From: Desulfosporosinus sp. OT
Lineage (GTDB): Bacteria > Bacillota > Desulfitobacteriia > Desulfitobacteriales > Desulfitobacteriaceae
Assembly (NCBI RefSeq): GCF_000224515.1
Contig: NZ_AGAF01000178.1
Span: 1 to 64,000 of the forward strand
Reading direction: 5' to 3'
DNA: 64,000 nt
This document shows, piece after piece, positions 35,790-45,118 of the stretch. A model generated the notes under the pieces. The model ran no database searches and was not told the origin of the DNA. It saw only the letters and a program-made list of their open reading frames with translations. Both the position numbers and the translations under genes were made by a program. Numbering within the stretch: the stretch's first letter is position 1; the number at the start of each line of letters is the position of its first letter.

Positions 35790-38462
35790 TCATCCAAAAC
35801 GTTCATTAAATTCCTCTATGGTTAAGAGCACGTGCCGCGGCTTACTTCCTTCATACGCTCCAACGACCCCATTTTCTTCGAGCATATCCATAAGACGAGC
35901 CGCTCTCGCATAACCTAGTTTTAACCTGCGTTGGAGGAAAGATACTGACGCCATATTTGTCCTGATAATAAGCTGACCTGCGTCAATAAACAAGGCGTCA
36001 TCCGGTCCATTGCCCTCTTCGTTTTTGAGGGCAGTTTCAGCGAAAAGCCGCTCTGGATCAAGATAATCGGGTCTGCCTAATCCTTTCCAATGCATAATTA
36101 TCCGTTGCACTTCGTCATCCGTAACCAAACAACCTTGGACACGCAGGGCTTTATTCACGCCCAGTGGGGAGTAAAGCATGTCTCCTCGCCCGAGAAGTTT
36201 TTCTGCACCCGTTGCATCAAGGATAGTACGAGAATCGATCTGAGACGAAACAGCAAAGGAAATACGGCTGGGTATATTGGCCTTAATTACCCCGGTAATG
36301 ACATCAACCGATGGCCGTTGGGTCGCAATCACCAAATGAATTCCAGCAGCTCGAGCCATTTGTGCTAAGCGGCAGATAGCTTCTTCAACCTCTCCAGCTG
36401 CAACCATCATCAGATCGGCCAACTCATCAATGATTACCACAATTAACGGTAAGGTAGGTTTACAATTAACCGTGTCGCCGGCTTTCATTTTGTTATAGCG
36501 TTCGACATCACGAACACCTGCTGCTGCAAAGAGTTCATACCGATTTTCCATTTCTTTGACAATCCATTTTAAAGCACTGGCTGCTTTCTTCGGGTCGACC
36601 ACGACCGGCGCCAAAAGATGCGGTATGCCGTTATACTGACTGAGTTCTACCATTTTGGGATCCACAAGCAGGAATTTTACTTCATCAGGGGTTGCATTGA
36701 AGAGAATAGAATTGATGATCGTCGTAATACAGACACTTTTTCCCGACCCAGTAGCCCCTGCCACAAGGAGATGGGGCATTTTGATTAGATCCGCAATAAT
36801 GGGTTGGTCCGCAATGTCTTTCCCTAAGCCAATTTTTAATTTTGATGGGTATTGTCCAAAACTAGTTGTCTCGAGCACTTCTCTAAATGGTACTGAACGC
36901 GGCTGCTTATTCGGAACCTCAATTCCGATCGCCGCTTTTCCGGGGATTGGAGCTTCAATGCGCACATCCCGAGCAGCAAGCCCTAGAGCGATATCATCCG
37001 CTAGATTAACAATCTTACTAATTTTGACGCCTGGTGCTGGGGCTAGCTCGTAACGGGTAATCACAGGACCTCTTGCTACACGAATAACTTTGGCCTTCAC
37101 TCCAAAATCCAGAAGAACTTTTTCCAGCTGGATCGGCGTATCTGGATCCTGTACAATTACACGTTGTACGACAGGATCCAGTAGATTGAAATCAGGTGGT
37201 TTCCAATCTTCGTCATTTTCGGCAGTACTGGCAACTTGCTGGCTCTGCCCATCTGCCAAGCAATTTTCAACGTGACTTACAACCTGAGGTTTTCCCTCCC
37301 CCTCGTATTGATCTTTCACCTGATTAACTAATTGGGCCACTTGCCCCGCATAGTTAGGTTTTAACTCTGCAGCGGCGGCCGCAGGAGCTTCAAACTCAAG
37401 CATTTCTGGAGAGGTATTCTCCGTTTCCACCAGCTCATCTTCCAAATCGAATTCAAAGGTAGGTTCATTGACCAATTCCTCTTCGGAATTTGTCTCAGAT
37501 ACTACTTCAAGGCTAACTCCCGATCTACTTTCAGTCTTAATCTCTGCCATGATCTCTTGAATCAAGATTGATTTTATCTTTTCTTCAAACCCAGTCTTTG
37601 AAACAGCACTCTCAAAAACCTGCGCTAGCTTTTCTGCCTCATCAATCGTTCTACTGCTTTCCTTCAAAGTTGCCACGAAATCAAGTGTTTTCTGATCAAG
37701 GGGATTACCATCTGTCTTAAATTGAGCTAAGTACTCTTGTTGATCCGTCTGAGACTTAAAAACTGAAGAGAATCGTGCTGCTTTCGTAGTATGTATGCCC
37801 GGTATTTCCGTTGGCTTCAAGTTATCCTGCCGAGGAATCGCCTGTTCTGAGCGCTCTTCTTGGTCTACTTCTTCGAAATATTTGTTAAGCCCTTGTAAAC
37901 TTGTCATTTTGGACATTCTCTTTGGAAATACTGACTCTCCTGTCCCAAAATAAGAAGGAAAATCTCTCCCTATTTCTCTCAACTCTTCAGCCTTCTGAAG
38001 ATCGGAATCCTTCATATCCACCCATTCCGGCGAGGCAAAATATTGATTAAACCCCTTCAAACTAACAAGTTTCCCGGCAGGAAGAGAGATACCTTTAGAA
38101 TCAATATCCGGTGTGAAATCTGACTTTTGCGATTGCGAGGAGCTTTGCTGAGCGGACTGCGTTTTTCTACGTTTTCTTGGTCTGGGTACCTTAGCGCTTG
38201 ATCGTGTGGATGGTGTTTCTGATTTCACAAACATAAAAGACATTAAAATTGATGAATAAATCCAGAGTAAAATTGCCGCTACAAAACATAAGAAGGGCCC
38301 TGCCCAGGCCAGACTTCCCATAGTCACCTTAAACAGGAAATAAAAAGGTTTTCCCATGGAAAATCCAAAAGCACCGAGTTGCCCAGTTAAGGAGAGCAAC
38401 ATTAAAAAAACACTAACTAATTTAAGCCAAAAAGAATTTGAATCGTTTTCTCTTTTCGACAC
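35790..38462 (-). CDS. DNA translocase FtsK/SpoIIIE
   Basis: An 890-aa DNA pump for chromosome segregation at the division or sporulation septum. Residues about 11-34 and 52-79 are membrane segments, fewer than the four usual in SpoIIIE. A long, acidic, low-complexity linker spans about 80-440. Then come the alpha/beta motor with Walker A GATGSGKSV and Walker B VVIIDELADLMM, and a C-terminal gamma domain (about 825-890; LGYARAARLMDMLEENG) that reads the orienting DNA sites. The linker holds a short motif twice: SLKGFNQYF (134-142) and SLQGLNKYF (188-196). GTG 38462 has GGAGGTG upstream. Confidence 0.93.
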   Translation of the reverse strand: MSKRENDSNSFWLKLVSVFLMLLSLTGQLGAFGFSMGKPFYFLFKVTMGSLAWAGPFLCFVAAILLWIYSSILMSFMFVKSETPSTRSSAKVPRPRKRRKTQSAQQSSSQSQKSDFTPDIDSKGISLPAGKLVSLKGFNQYFASPEWVDMKDSDLQKAEELREIGRDFPSYFGTGESVFPKRMSKMTSLQGLNKYFEEVDQEERSEQAIPRQDNLKPTEIPGIHTTKAARFSSVFKSQTDQQEYLAQFKTDGNPLDQKTLDFVATLKESSRTIDEAEKLAQVFESAVSKTGFEEKIKSILIQEIMAEIKTESRSGVSLEVVSETNSEEELVNEPTFEFDLEDELVETENTSPEMLEFEAPAAAAAELKPNYAGQVAQLVNQVKDQYEGEGKPQVVSHVENCLADGQSQQVASTAENDEDWKPPDFNLLDPVVQRVIVQDPDTPIQLEKVLLDFGVKAKVIRVARGPVITRYELAPAPGVKISKIVNLADDIALGLAARDVRIEAPIPGKAAIGIEVPNKQPRSVPFREVLETTSFGQYPSKLKIGLGKDIADQPIIADLIKMPHLLVAGATGSGKSVCITTIINSILFNATPDEVKFLLVDPKMVELSQYNGIPHLLAPVVVDPKKAASALKWIVKEMENRYELFAAAGVRDVERYNKMKAGDTVNCKPTLPLIVVIIDELADLMMVAAGEVEEAICRLAQMARAAGIHLVIATQRPSVDVITGVIKANIPSRISFAVSSQIDSRTILDATGAEKLLGRGDMLYSPLGVNKALRVQGCLVTDDEVQRIIMHWKGLGRPDYLDPERLFAETALKNEEGNGPDDALFIDAGQLIIRTNMASVSFLQRRLKLGYARAARLMDMLEENGVVGAYEGSKPRHVLLTIEEFNERFG

Positions 38463-38545
38463 ACATTTTCACCTCCACACTTCTTATCCATTATGGTAGA
38501 TGAGCTAGGAGAATGTCAAAAGATTTTTTTAAATCATTGTGAATT

Positions 38546-39505
38546 TTAGTAACTTAACAGTACACCTTCTTGATTAGGCAAAGGATGAAAGATTTCCTGG
38601 AATATTTCTCCATCTTCATTCAAGAAGACGTTACCAGAATAAATAAAATCGCCTTTAGCCCAATACCGCAAGTCTAAAAATTCAACGATGCATTCATCAG
38701 CTTCGGAAAAATGTGCAATGACATGATAATAAGGAGTGAATTGACTAAATATCTCAGCTAAGTTCCCTTCGAGAGCATTGGCCACAGAAGGGTTATTTCC
38801 ATCAAATTTAGGCAAAACACGACAGATTGACGGAGTTTGATTTCGTATAATACCAAATCGTACAAAGTCACCTTGAAAAAGAATAAAATTCCAGGTAAAG
38901 GGATGATACATTGCGGGGAGCACTTTAATTTGTTCTCCTTCTTTCAGCTGATAGATCTTTGTCAAACGATCATGTGTTTTCATTCGTCCCAAGTGACGAT
39001 ATCCTAAATATAGCGCACTAATCGTCAAAGCAGCGAGTGAAGAGGTTTTCGCTAAATCAGGCGCTTTAAGTGAAATCAGAAAAGATATAAAGAAAGAGCT
39101 TAAAACGACTGGGTCAGTAAGCATAATCATATCTACCGTAATTTTCTTGCGCGAAAAAGGCCATAAAAGCTCAGCACCATAGGAATTTAGTAAGTCCATC
39201 ATTCCATGAGACATTGTTCCAACCAGAGTCCAAAAGAAAACATTGGTCCACGGCGTTGTTGGAAAAGCGAAATACAGTCCTGTACCAAGCCCCAGAGCCA
39301 TACCCGTTAACGCAATCAAAGAATGGCTAGCTCCACGGTGTTTTAATAAATAATTTAAGCGACCTTTTACGTGAGCTATGATATCCAAATCAGGGAGCAT
39401 TGCACCTAATGTGCAACCTAAAAATACAGGATCATTCAGCTGCATAGAGTGACCCGAAAGGGTACTCAAGGCGATTCCAATCAAACCGTGCGTTATTGGA
39501 TCCAT
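38546..39505 (-). CDS. Membrane-bound metal-dependent hydrolase (YdjM/LexA-binding type)
   Basis: A 319-aa protein of the YdjM-like inner-membrane hydrolase family. The N-terminal half has MDPITHGLIG, GAMLPDLDII, HRGASHSL and GTMSHGMMDLLNSYG, giving the His/Asp metal-binding pattern of the family between hydrophobic segments. The C-terminal 150 residues are soluble. ATG 39505 has GGAGG 9 bases upstream; a frame of 15 further codons lacks a site. Function is unknown across the family. Confidence 0.85.
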   Translation of the reverse strand: MDPITHGLIGIALSTLSGHSMQLNDPVFLGCTLGAMLPDLDIIAHVKGRLNYLLKHRGASHSLIALTGMALGLGTGLYFAFPTTPWTNVFFWTLVGTMSHGMMDLLNSYGAELLWPFSRKKITVDMIMLTDPVVLSSFFISFLISLKAPDLAKTSSLAALTISALYLGYRHLGRMKTHDRLTKIYQLKEGEQIKVLPAMYHPFTWNFILFQGDFVRFGIIRNQTPSICRVLPKFDGNNPSVANALEGNLAEIFSQFTPYYHVIAHFSEADECIVEFLDLRYWAKGDFIYSGNVFLNEDGEIFQEIFHPLPNQEGVLLSY

Positions 39506-39685
39506 TTTTTGCTTACCTCCATCATTTAAAGAAAACAAAGCATTCGTCAAACACTTAAATTATATCATAAAGCCATAAATAGAAACCAATTACTTTTCAT
39601 TCCTCGTTTTCCATTATTTCTATTGCCAAATAACTTCTTAGATTGTATTAGGCAATTCCAATAGCACGTTGTTACGATGACACGA

Positions 39686-39725
39686 AGAGAGAAGCTGCAT
39701 TAGCTAATACAGCTTCTCTCATTTT
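39686..39725. terminator. Terminator of the BON-domain gene
   Basis: GAGAGAAGCTG and CAGCTTCTCTC form an 11-bp stem with ATTTTATTTTT on the plus side and A/T-rich sequence on the minus side. Confidence 0.75.
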
Positions 39726-39746
39726 ATTTTTCCATTTTTCAAAGAT

Positions 39747-40637
39747 TTAACCTTTACTGGAATGTGCTGCAACTTTTATGGAATTATTAACGCCGTGAAT
39801 TTCCGGGATATATTGGACCATTTGCTCAGCAAACTCTCGATGTTCTTCAGAATACACTTCACCCGTCAGAAATGCAATACCATCTTGAACAAAAGCACGA
39901 ATTTGTCCGGAATTTAAACGGTGTTGGCCAAGTTTAGCGACTAACTGTTCCGTTAACCACAAATCATCTCCTTGTGAGCGATGACGGGTAAAGATTTCGC
40001 TGACCACCGCTTTTACACCCGGTACCTGATAGGCTGTTTCAACAGCCCACTCCATTACTTCTTGTGTATTAACCAGTCCAGTTAAGGTAACCAGCCCATT
40101 CCGAGCCTCTGTTTTGATTTCATGAGCATCTACCCACGGAGATGCAACCAACGCATTCTCAACACGATTGACCAAAGTCGCGTCATCCACAGCCTTTTCT
40201 AAAAATTGTATTTCACTCCGAATTTCTTTTACTCCACGAACTTGAGAAGCTAAACGTTTGGCCAGCCGTTCTGTACTTTGGGTCTCAACATGCCCAAGCA
40301 GGGTCGCAATTCCTCGGCTCACTCGACAACCCAAGGTTGTGATGTCTTTATAATTCGAGCCTTGAAAACGTTCAATAATACCTTGTTCAACATCTTTATC
40401 CTTGATATTTCCATCATTGGCAACAGTTAAAGAATTATCCAATTCTCGAACTCCATCAATTCGACCCACCCGACTACCGAAAAACTCCTTTTCCACAAGG
40501 CTGTCAACGGTCCCCCAAAGTGTTGCTCGATCCCCCTTGACCTCCACATGAAGTCCTTGGCCACTTTCCCCGAAATGTGTATGAATAAGTTTTTTGATAT
40601 CCTTAAGGACTGCTTGTTCGGAGCGTGAATTATGCAT
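39747..40637 (-). CDS. Protein with four BON domains
   Basis: A 296-aa protein made of four consecutive BON-like repeats, at about 8-75, 82-150, 155-222 and 226-292. Each shows the alpha-beta pattern ending in a hydrophobic strand and a V(K/R)xxxNxI-like edge (GVRELDNSL, GVKEIRSEI, GVKAVVSEI, GVNNSIKV). BON domains bind lipids or surfaces in osmotic-stress proteins such as OsmY. No signal peptide is seen, so it is probably cytoplasmic or membrane-peripheral. The K+ channel gene 96 bp upstream fits an osmotic role, by context only. Confidence 0.82.
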   Translation of the reverse strand: MHNSRSEQAVLKDIKKLIHTHFGESGQGLHVEVKGDRATLWGTVDSLVEKEFFGSRVGRIDGVRELDNSLTVANDGNIKDKDVEQGIIERFQGSNYKDITTLGCRVSRGIATLLGHVETQSTERLAKRLASQVRGVKEIRSEIQFLEKAVDDATLVNRVENALVASPWVDAHEIKTEARNGLVTLTGLVNTQEVMEWAVETAYQVPGVKAVVSEIFTRHRSQGDDLWLTEQLVAKLGQHRLNSGQIRAFVQDGIAFLTGEVYSEEHREFAEQMVQYIPEIHGVNNSIKVAAHSSKG

Positions 40638-40733
40638 AAATCTACCTCCACAATGAAACTGTTGTTTTATCTCACTTGGAGGATATTTTATCCTAAGATT
40701 TGCTTTTTTATTAGCGCAATTTAGTTCAATTAT

Positions 40734-41741
40734 TTAAGCTTGCAAACTTGTTATGTTAGCAGCTACCTCTTCTAAACGATGCAATTGTTCTCTCAAACCT
40801 AATACAATGAGAAGATCCCCTGACATGATTTCTTCCTGAGCGCTAGGATTATTTATAACCTCGCTATTCCGTAAGATTGCCAGAACCATTGCACCCGTTT
40901 GCTGTTTAATACCACTAGATGACAAGGTCTGCCCAACCAGGCAAGAGCCTTGATCCACTCTCAGCTCTTCCATTTGCATCTCTATATTGTGACCATGAAT
41001 CACGGTCTCAATAAACTCCACACTTTTAGGTTTTAGAATAGCCATCGCCATACGCCACCCTCCTATAGTGGCTGTCGAAATCACTTTGTCCGCTCCGGCA
41101 CGCAATAGTTTTTTCTCAGACTCTAACTTATCCATCCGAGCAACCACATTAATACCGGGATTTAGCCCTTTAGCTGTTAAGGTTACAAAGACATTTAATG
41201 AGTCCTCAGGTAACGCTGTGATAAGTCCCTTTGCCTTGTCAATACCTGCCCTTTTTAGGGATTCATCTTGTGTTGCGTCGCTATGGATAACTAAAAACCC
41301 TTCTTCAATTAGATCATTTACGAGATCTTCCTGTTGTTCAATAACAATACATGAAGCCCCCTCTTTTTGAAGGCTGTACAGAACGTGTCTGCCCACGCGA
41401 CCTCCACCGCAGACAATGATATGACCTTGAAATTTTTCAATTTTCTTCTTCATCTTTCTTCTCCAATACGCACCGGCCAACTGACCTTCAACCAGAAAGG
41501 CCGTTATGATTCCAGTTAGATTGACCATCGCCCCTACGCCACCCACCATCAGGAAGACAAGGAAAATATGCCCGGCATCAGATTTTACTTCAACATCCCC
41601 ATAGCCCACCGTTGTGATTGTTTCCAGAGTAAAATAAATGGCTGTAGCTAAACTGACGTGTTCCGTTAATATTAAGCCGACTGTGCCAATAATTAGGGTT
41701 ACCAATAAGGCTAAAAAAGCGAGCCTCATACGTTTATCCAA
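40734..41741 (-). CDS. Potassium channel protein with RCK (TrkA-N/TrkA-C) domains
   Basis: A 335-aa channel subunit of MthK/Kch type. Two membrane helices (9-27 and about 62-88) flank the pore loop with the selectivity filter TTVGYGD (43-49). A TrkA-N Rossmann domain follows (IIVCGGGRVGRHV near 112), then a TrkA-C domain near 250-330 that senses ligand. The TTG start at 41741 has GAGAGGA upstream. The BON-domain gene follows on the same strand, perhaps in one operon. Confidence 0.9.
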   Translation of the reverse strand: MDKRMRLAFLALLVTLIIGTVGLILTEHVSLATAIYFTLETITTVGYGDVEVKSDAGHIFLVFLMVGGVGAMVNLTGIITAFLVEGQLAGAYWRRKMKKKIEKFQGHIIVCGGGRVGRHVLYSLQKEGASCIVIEQQEDLVNDLIEEGFLVIHSDATQDESLKRAGIDKAKGLITALPEDSLNVFVTLTAKGLNPGINVVARMDKLESEKKLLRAGADKVISTATIGGWRMAMAILKPKSVEFIETVIHGHNIEMQMEELRVDQGSCLVGQTLSSSGIKQQTGAMVLAILRNSEVINNPSAQEEIMSGDLLIVLGLREQLHRLEEVAANITSLQA

Positions 41742-41794
41742 TAATTCAATCCTCTCTTTCAGGTTGCACGTTAACCATGAACAAAAATCTTATA

Positions 41795-42115
41795 TTAAGA
41801 ACATACTTTATGAATTGCCTTTTTTAAGTTACCTCTAAAAACTTGATAAACATCACGAATATCACGGATGGTTACAAAAGCATTTACGTCTATTTCATCA
41901 ACTGATTTCAGTTTAGCAATTTCCAAGCGGGTGATTGCCGAATAAAAGACACCCATTGCCAGAGTATCCTCCCGTACCCTCAAGGAACGTAACCCCTCGA
42001 CCTAGGCGAGCCATAAAGACTTCTGCAATTTCTTCTATTTTATCGGATACTATCATTATGACCTTAGACTCATCCAAGCCTTGAATTGTCAAGTGAATTA
42101 TTTTAAAGGCATAAT
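41795..42115 (-). pseudogene. Remnant of a YitT-family membrane protein (DUF2179 end)
   Basis: The minus strand shows LTIQGLDESKVIMIVSDK, then IEEIAEVFMARLGRGVTFLEGTGGYSG, and in another frame YSAITRLEIAKLKS followed by VDEIDVNAFVTIRDIRDVY. Together they give the soluble DUF2179 end of YitT-type proteins, interrupted by a frameshift near 41960. The N-terminal membrane part is missing. No start or ribosome binding site remains, so the gene is broken. Confidence 0.75.
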
Positions 42116-42244
42116 ATGGCTAGGAGTGAGTACATTGCTCTGATATTAAAAAACATTTCAATTTCGCCAACAGAGAAACCGGTTTGTTTAGATACAACTA
42201 TGGAGGTCTCTCTTTTAGGAAGGTTGTACGTAATTAAAGGTATT

Positions 42245-43078
42245 CTATAGTGTTAAGTAGGTCTGTAACTTAAGAACACCTTCAATTGGAACATCCATCT
42301 GACCAAGTTGTATCTGCCCAAAAGGCCCATGATAATCACTACCACCTGTTGCTAAGATAGCAAATTTATCTGCGATCTCGGCATAGTACGGAATAAGCGT
42401 ATTTTGTCTTTCCCAATAACCATAATACACTTCAAGCCCAATAGGTCGATAAGCCAAAAGCGAAAAAATTATCTTTGGATCGAACAAAAGTCCGGGATGG
42501 GCTACCACTGGAAGCCCACCACAAGCAAAAATAAGGTCAACTGCATCTTCGAACGCATGCTTTTGATAGGGTAAATAGGCGACTCCCCCTGGCCGAAAAT
42601 ATTGTGCTATCTCACGCCAGTTTGGCTGACTGTGACTGCTCTCTTGATGGTATATGGCCCTCATAATATGTCCCTTACTAACGGCGCCCTCAGAGTAGAC
42701 TTCCCGCTCAACATCTTGCCATCTTAAAGAGAGACCATCATTTTTCAGACATTCAACCATATCATATGCTAAAGCGGTTCGCTGCTTACGAATCTCTCTC
42801 AAACGAGCCTGTAAGAGTGGGTGATTAACATCCTTAAAATAGCCTAAGAGATGAACTTCATGGCCTTGATAGTTAGTTAGTAATTCCACGCCTGGAATAA
42901 TATTAATATTTAAACCCTTGGCAAGAATTTCAGCCTTAGCGACACCTTCAGTACTTTCATGATCCGTAATAGCCAAGGTTTGAACATTCTTGTCATGGGC
43001 TAGGTTCACGACCTCTTCAACTGAAAGCAAACCGTCAGATTCTTGAGTATGGACGTGTAGATCGACCCTCACGACCAC
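42245..43078 (-). CDS. PHP-domain phosphoesterase
   Basis: A 277-aa PHP protein related to TrpH/YciV and the PHP domain of DNA polymerase III. Metal-binding motifs: VDLHVHTQESDG near the start, ITDHES, PGVELLTNYQGHEVHLLGY, VVAHPG, and GGSDYHG near the end. Members cleave 3',5'-nucleoside bisphosphates or 5' ends of short RNA. Start is one of two in-frame GTGs (43078 or 43072), next to a purine-rich GGGAGGGAGG site. Confidence 0.88.
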   Translation of the reverse strand: MVVRVDLHVHTQESDGLLSVEEVVNLAHDKNVQTLAITDHESTEGVAKAEILAKGLNINIIPGVELLTNYQGHEVHLLGYFKDVNHPLLQARLREIRKQRTALAYDMVECLKNDGLSLRWQDVEREVYSEGAVSKGHIMRAIYHQESSHSQPNWREIAQYFRPGGVAYLPYQKHAFEDAVDLIFACGGLPVVAHPGLLFDPKIIFSLLAYRPIGLEVYYGYWERQNTLIPYYAEIADKFAILATGGSDYHGPFGQIQLGQMDVPIEGVLKLQTYLTL

Positions 43079-43261
43079 CCCTCCCTCCCATTTGTTTTTT
43101 ATATCATAGTTGCGTTCCTCGTACCATCTAATCCCTAGATTTCTATATAATGCAAAAGCTCAAGAAAATAAACTTAATATGCCTATTCTGGCTTTTCGTC
43201 AGAAATCCTGCTTGGCTGTTTCTGTTTAAACTACAATTTTTATAGCACTTAATATTTTTCA

Positions 43262-43290
43262 TTGACACATTCCTCTTTATACGTTATAAT
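43262..43290 (+). promoter_or_regulatory. Consensus promoter of tRNA-Trp
   Basis: TTGACA (43262-43267), a 17-base spacer and TATAAT (43285-43290): a perfect SigA-type promoter, 23 bases before the tRNA. Confidence 0.9.
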
Positions 43291-43312
43291 TCACTTCGTT
43301 GCAGAAAATCAT

Positions 43313-43386
43313 AGGGGATTAGTTTAATGGTAGAACAGCGGTCTCCAAAACCGTCAGTGGGAGTTCGACTCTCTCATCCCCTGCCA
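43313..43386 (+). tRNA. tRNA-Trp (anticodon CCA)
   Basis: A 74-nt gene including the encoded 3' CCA. The acceptor arms AGGGGAT and ATCCCCT pair fully. The anticodon stem-loop CGGTCTCCAAAACCG presents CCA, which reads UGG. The T-arm contains GTTCGAC. It is a single-gene unit with a consensus promoter and its own terminator. Confidence 0.95.
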
Positions 43387-43400
43387 ACAAAAAAGATAGA

Positions 43401-43426
43401 CACCGCAAGGATTTGCGGTGTTTTTT
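43401..43426 (+). terminator. Terminator of tRNA-Trp
   Basis: CACCGCAA and TTGCGGTG pair around GGAT, followed by six T residues. Confidence 0.92.
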
Positions 43427-43476
43427 AGTTTGCTTAAAAGTGATTTTGATGGCGTTTGGGGACTAGAATCTAAGTA

Positions 43477-44364
43477 TCAGCTTCCATCTGACTTGGCTTT
43501 TAGTTCAAGTTCCTCCGTCTTACCATCCAAGGTTATCTCTATTTTGTAGACACCATCTAATTGAGGTATCAAGCCATTACTTCCACTGACACCTAGGTTG
43601 ATAGTTCTCGCCAGCATTTCGGGTGTTATTTCCTGAGTACCATAACTTTTATGAGCTCCAGCACTAATGCTGTACTTCATTGGAACTGGGTGCTCAGGGA
43701 TTTGGCCCTTGTAGGTGATAGTCGTTGTTTCTGTATGATGACTATCACGTTGAAGCTTATCGTCACTGTCAGTCCACCAGTGTTCATAGTATCTTAAAGA
43801 AAGCTTAGCGTCCCAGCTTGGACTATCACCCGTGAACACAACCTCTTTTCCAGCATTAAGATCAGTAAAAATTACCTGATCTACTTTCTTAAGTTTATCT
43901 TTAACCGCTTGAGGGTTAGCATTGTACAAATAAGTAATTGAATAGACAAGCTCAAGATTCTTTACGCTGTATTGCTTGGAGAAATAACTTTTTCCTTCAA
44001 ATGCAAACGCAAATATGTTTCTCTGCTCAAGCTCTCGAAAGTTTTCCCTTCTCTCTACAAAGGAACCATATCGATAAATAAACAGTAAGTTTCCTTGGGA
44101 ATCCTTATAGATAGTTGGTTCAGTATCTTTAGCCCTAAATTCTTGGGGGTTAAGTGAAGTCTCAGGCAGGAAGTTTATTCCTTCAATTCGGAAAGTTTGA
44201 ATTACATCGTGTGCATTAATTATTTCCCTACTTGCTGCCTCCTCTACCTTATGATCGATGAATACAGAACCTGAGAGGATGAAGATTGCTAAGCAAGCAA
44301 ACATCACAGATAAATACTTATGACGGCTGAGCGGACGACTGAGGGTATCCACCTTCACATTCAT
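43477..44364 (-). CDS. Hypothetical membrane-anchored protein
   Basis: A 295-aa protein with one N-terminal membrane anchor (about 18-37, LSVMFACLAIFILSGSVF) after a short basic segment, and an extracellular part rich in strands and aromatic residues (LRYYEHWWTDSDD). There is no lipobox cysteine. I recognise no domain. ATG 44364 has AGGGGTGAG upstream. The gene stands alone, divergent from the YjcQ-like gene. Confidence 0.7.
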   Translation of the reverse strand: MNVKVDTLSRPLSRHKYLSVMFACLAIFILSGSVFIDHKVEEAASREIINAHDVIQTFRIEGINFLPETSLNPQEFRAKDTEPTIYKDSQGNLLFIYRYGSFVERRENFRELEQRNIFAFAFEGKSYFSKQYSVKNLELVYSITYLYNANPQAVKDKLKKVDQVIFTDLNAGKEVVFTGDSPSWDAKLSLRYYEHWWTDSDDKLQRDSHHTETTTITYKGQIPEHPVPMKYSISAGAHKSYGTQEITPEMLARTINLGVSGSNGLIPQLDGVYKIEITLDGKTEELELKAKSDGS

Positions 44365-44423
44365 AAACTCACCCCTAATAATAAAATTATTGAAATGAAC
44401 ATTGTATTCTCTAGCCTAAAAAA

Positions 44424-44452
44424 TTGAAAATCTACAAACATCACAATATAAT
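44424..44452 (+). promoter_or_regulatory. Promoter of the YjcQ-like gene
   Basis: TTGAAA (44424-44429), a 17-base spacer and TATAAT (44447-44452), about 83 bases before the TTG start. Confidence 0.65.
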
Positions 44453-44534
44453 AGATAAAGAATGATTTAAGGTTAGTAGTAATAGAAATCCTTCACTATA
44501 TCGATTAAAGTTGGCACACAAGGAGGAATCAGTT

Positions 44535-44804
44535 TTGAATCAGAAGAAAATTATTTATAACGTTTTAAGTGCTATTAAGAAAGGTGAAAATCTATCAAAA
44601 TTAAAATTCTCAGATTTTGGCCTGAGTCTAATAGAATTTAGAGACTTAATTGATCAAATTCAGGACGATGACTTAATTAAGGGAGCGTCTGTACCTCGCG
44701 GGCAAGGAAACCCTGACCGCATGGTACTTCTTGAGGCTTCAAAAATTACTTTAAAGGGATTGGCTTACTTAGAAAAGAATAGTACTCTTGTAGAGACAAA
44801 ATAG
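44535..44804 (+). CDS. YjcQ-like winged-helix protein
   Basis: An 89-aa protein similar to YjcQ: an N-terminal helix (KIIYNVLSAIKKGE), a central helix pair (SLIEFRDLIDQIQDDDLI) and a wing that ends ITLKGLAYLEKN, the usual pattern of these phage-linked winged helices. The TTG start at 44535 is set by AGGAGG 8 bases upstream. It has its own promoter and terminator. No other phage genes adjoin it; DNA binding is inferred from the fold. Confidence 0.75.
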   Translation: MNQKKIIYNVLSAIKKGENLSKLKFSDFGLSLIEFRDLIDQIQDDDLIKGASVPRGQGNPDRMVLLEASKITLKGLAYLEKNSTLVETK

Positions 44805-44840
44805 GATTGAACGTTAAAGAAATTAAGAATTAAAAGTGGT

Positions 44841-44879
44841 CGAGTCTGTAAATAATTTGGAGACTCGGGCTCTTTTTTT
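44841..44879 (+). terminator. Terminator of the YjcQ-like gene
   Basis: CGAGTCT and AGACTCG form the stem; GGGCTC then seven T residues follow. Confidence 0.85.
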
Positions 44880-44892
44880 ATCCTTCCAGAGA

Positions 44893-44932
44893 GTATAAGG
44901 GCAACAAGGCAGCCGCCTTGGTTAGAGGCTAA
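44893..44932 (+). repeat. Dispersed repeat module, copy 2
   Basis: GTATAAGGGCAACAAGGCAG, then CCGCCTTGG and GGCTAAC. The first 26-27 bases match copy 1 (14.7 kb, minus strand) with one difference. It is GC-rich among AT-rich flanks, between the YjcQ-like and GntR genes. Confidence 0.5.
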
Positions 44933-45037
44933 CAAGAAGGTTAACTTCAATAGCTTCACCAAACTTTTCTGAGTGGGGATTACCCTTGCCATCAAGCATA
45001 AAAAATTTGCTTCAATTTTGTTTTCACCTCACCCATA

Positions 45038-45084
45038 AGACATCAGACATCTTGCTTGAAAAATGATGTCTACTACAGTATCAT
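45038..45084 (+). promoter_or_regulatory. Promoter and inverted repeat of the GntR-type regulator gene
   Basis: TTGAAA (45056-45061), 17 bases, TATCAT (45079-45084). AGACATCA (45038-45045) is repeated inverted as TGATGTCT (45064-45071), inside the promoter spacer, a layout that would suit autoregulation. Confidence 0.5.
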
Positions 45085-45118
45085 AAAACTGAGATATTCT
45101 AAATGGGGAGGATTGCCC

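Noticed and set aside
36655..37053. 132-codon plus-strand ORF
   Set aside because: Antisense to the conserved ATPase part of ftsK/spoIIIE.
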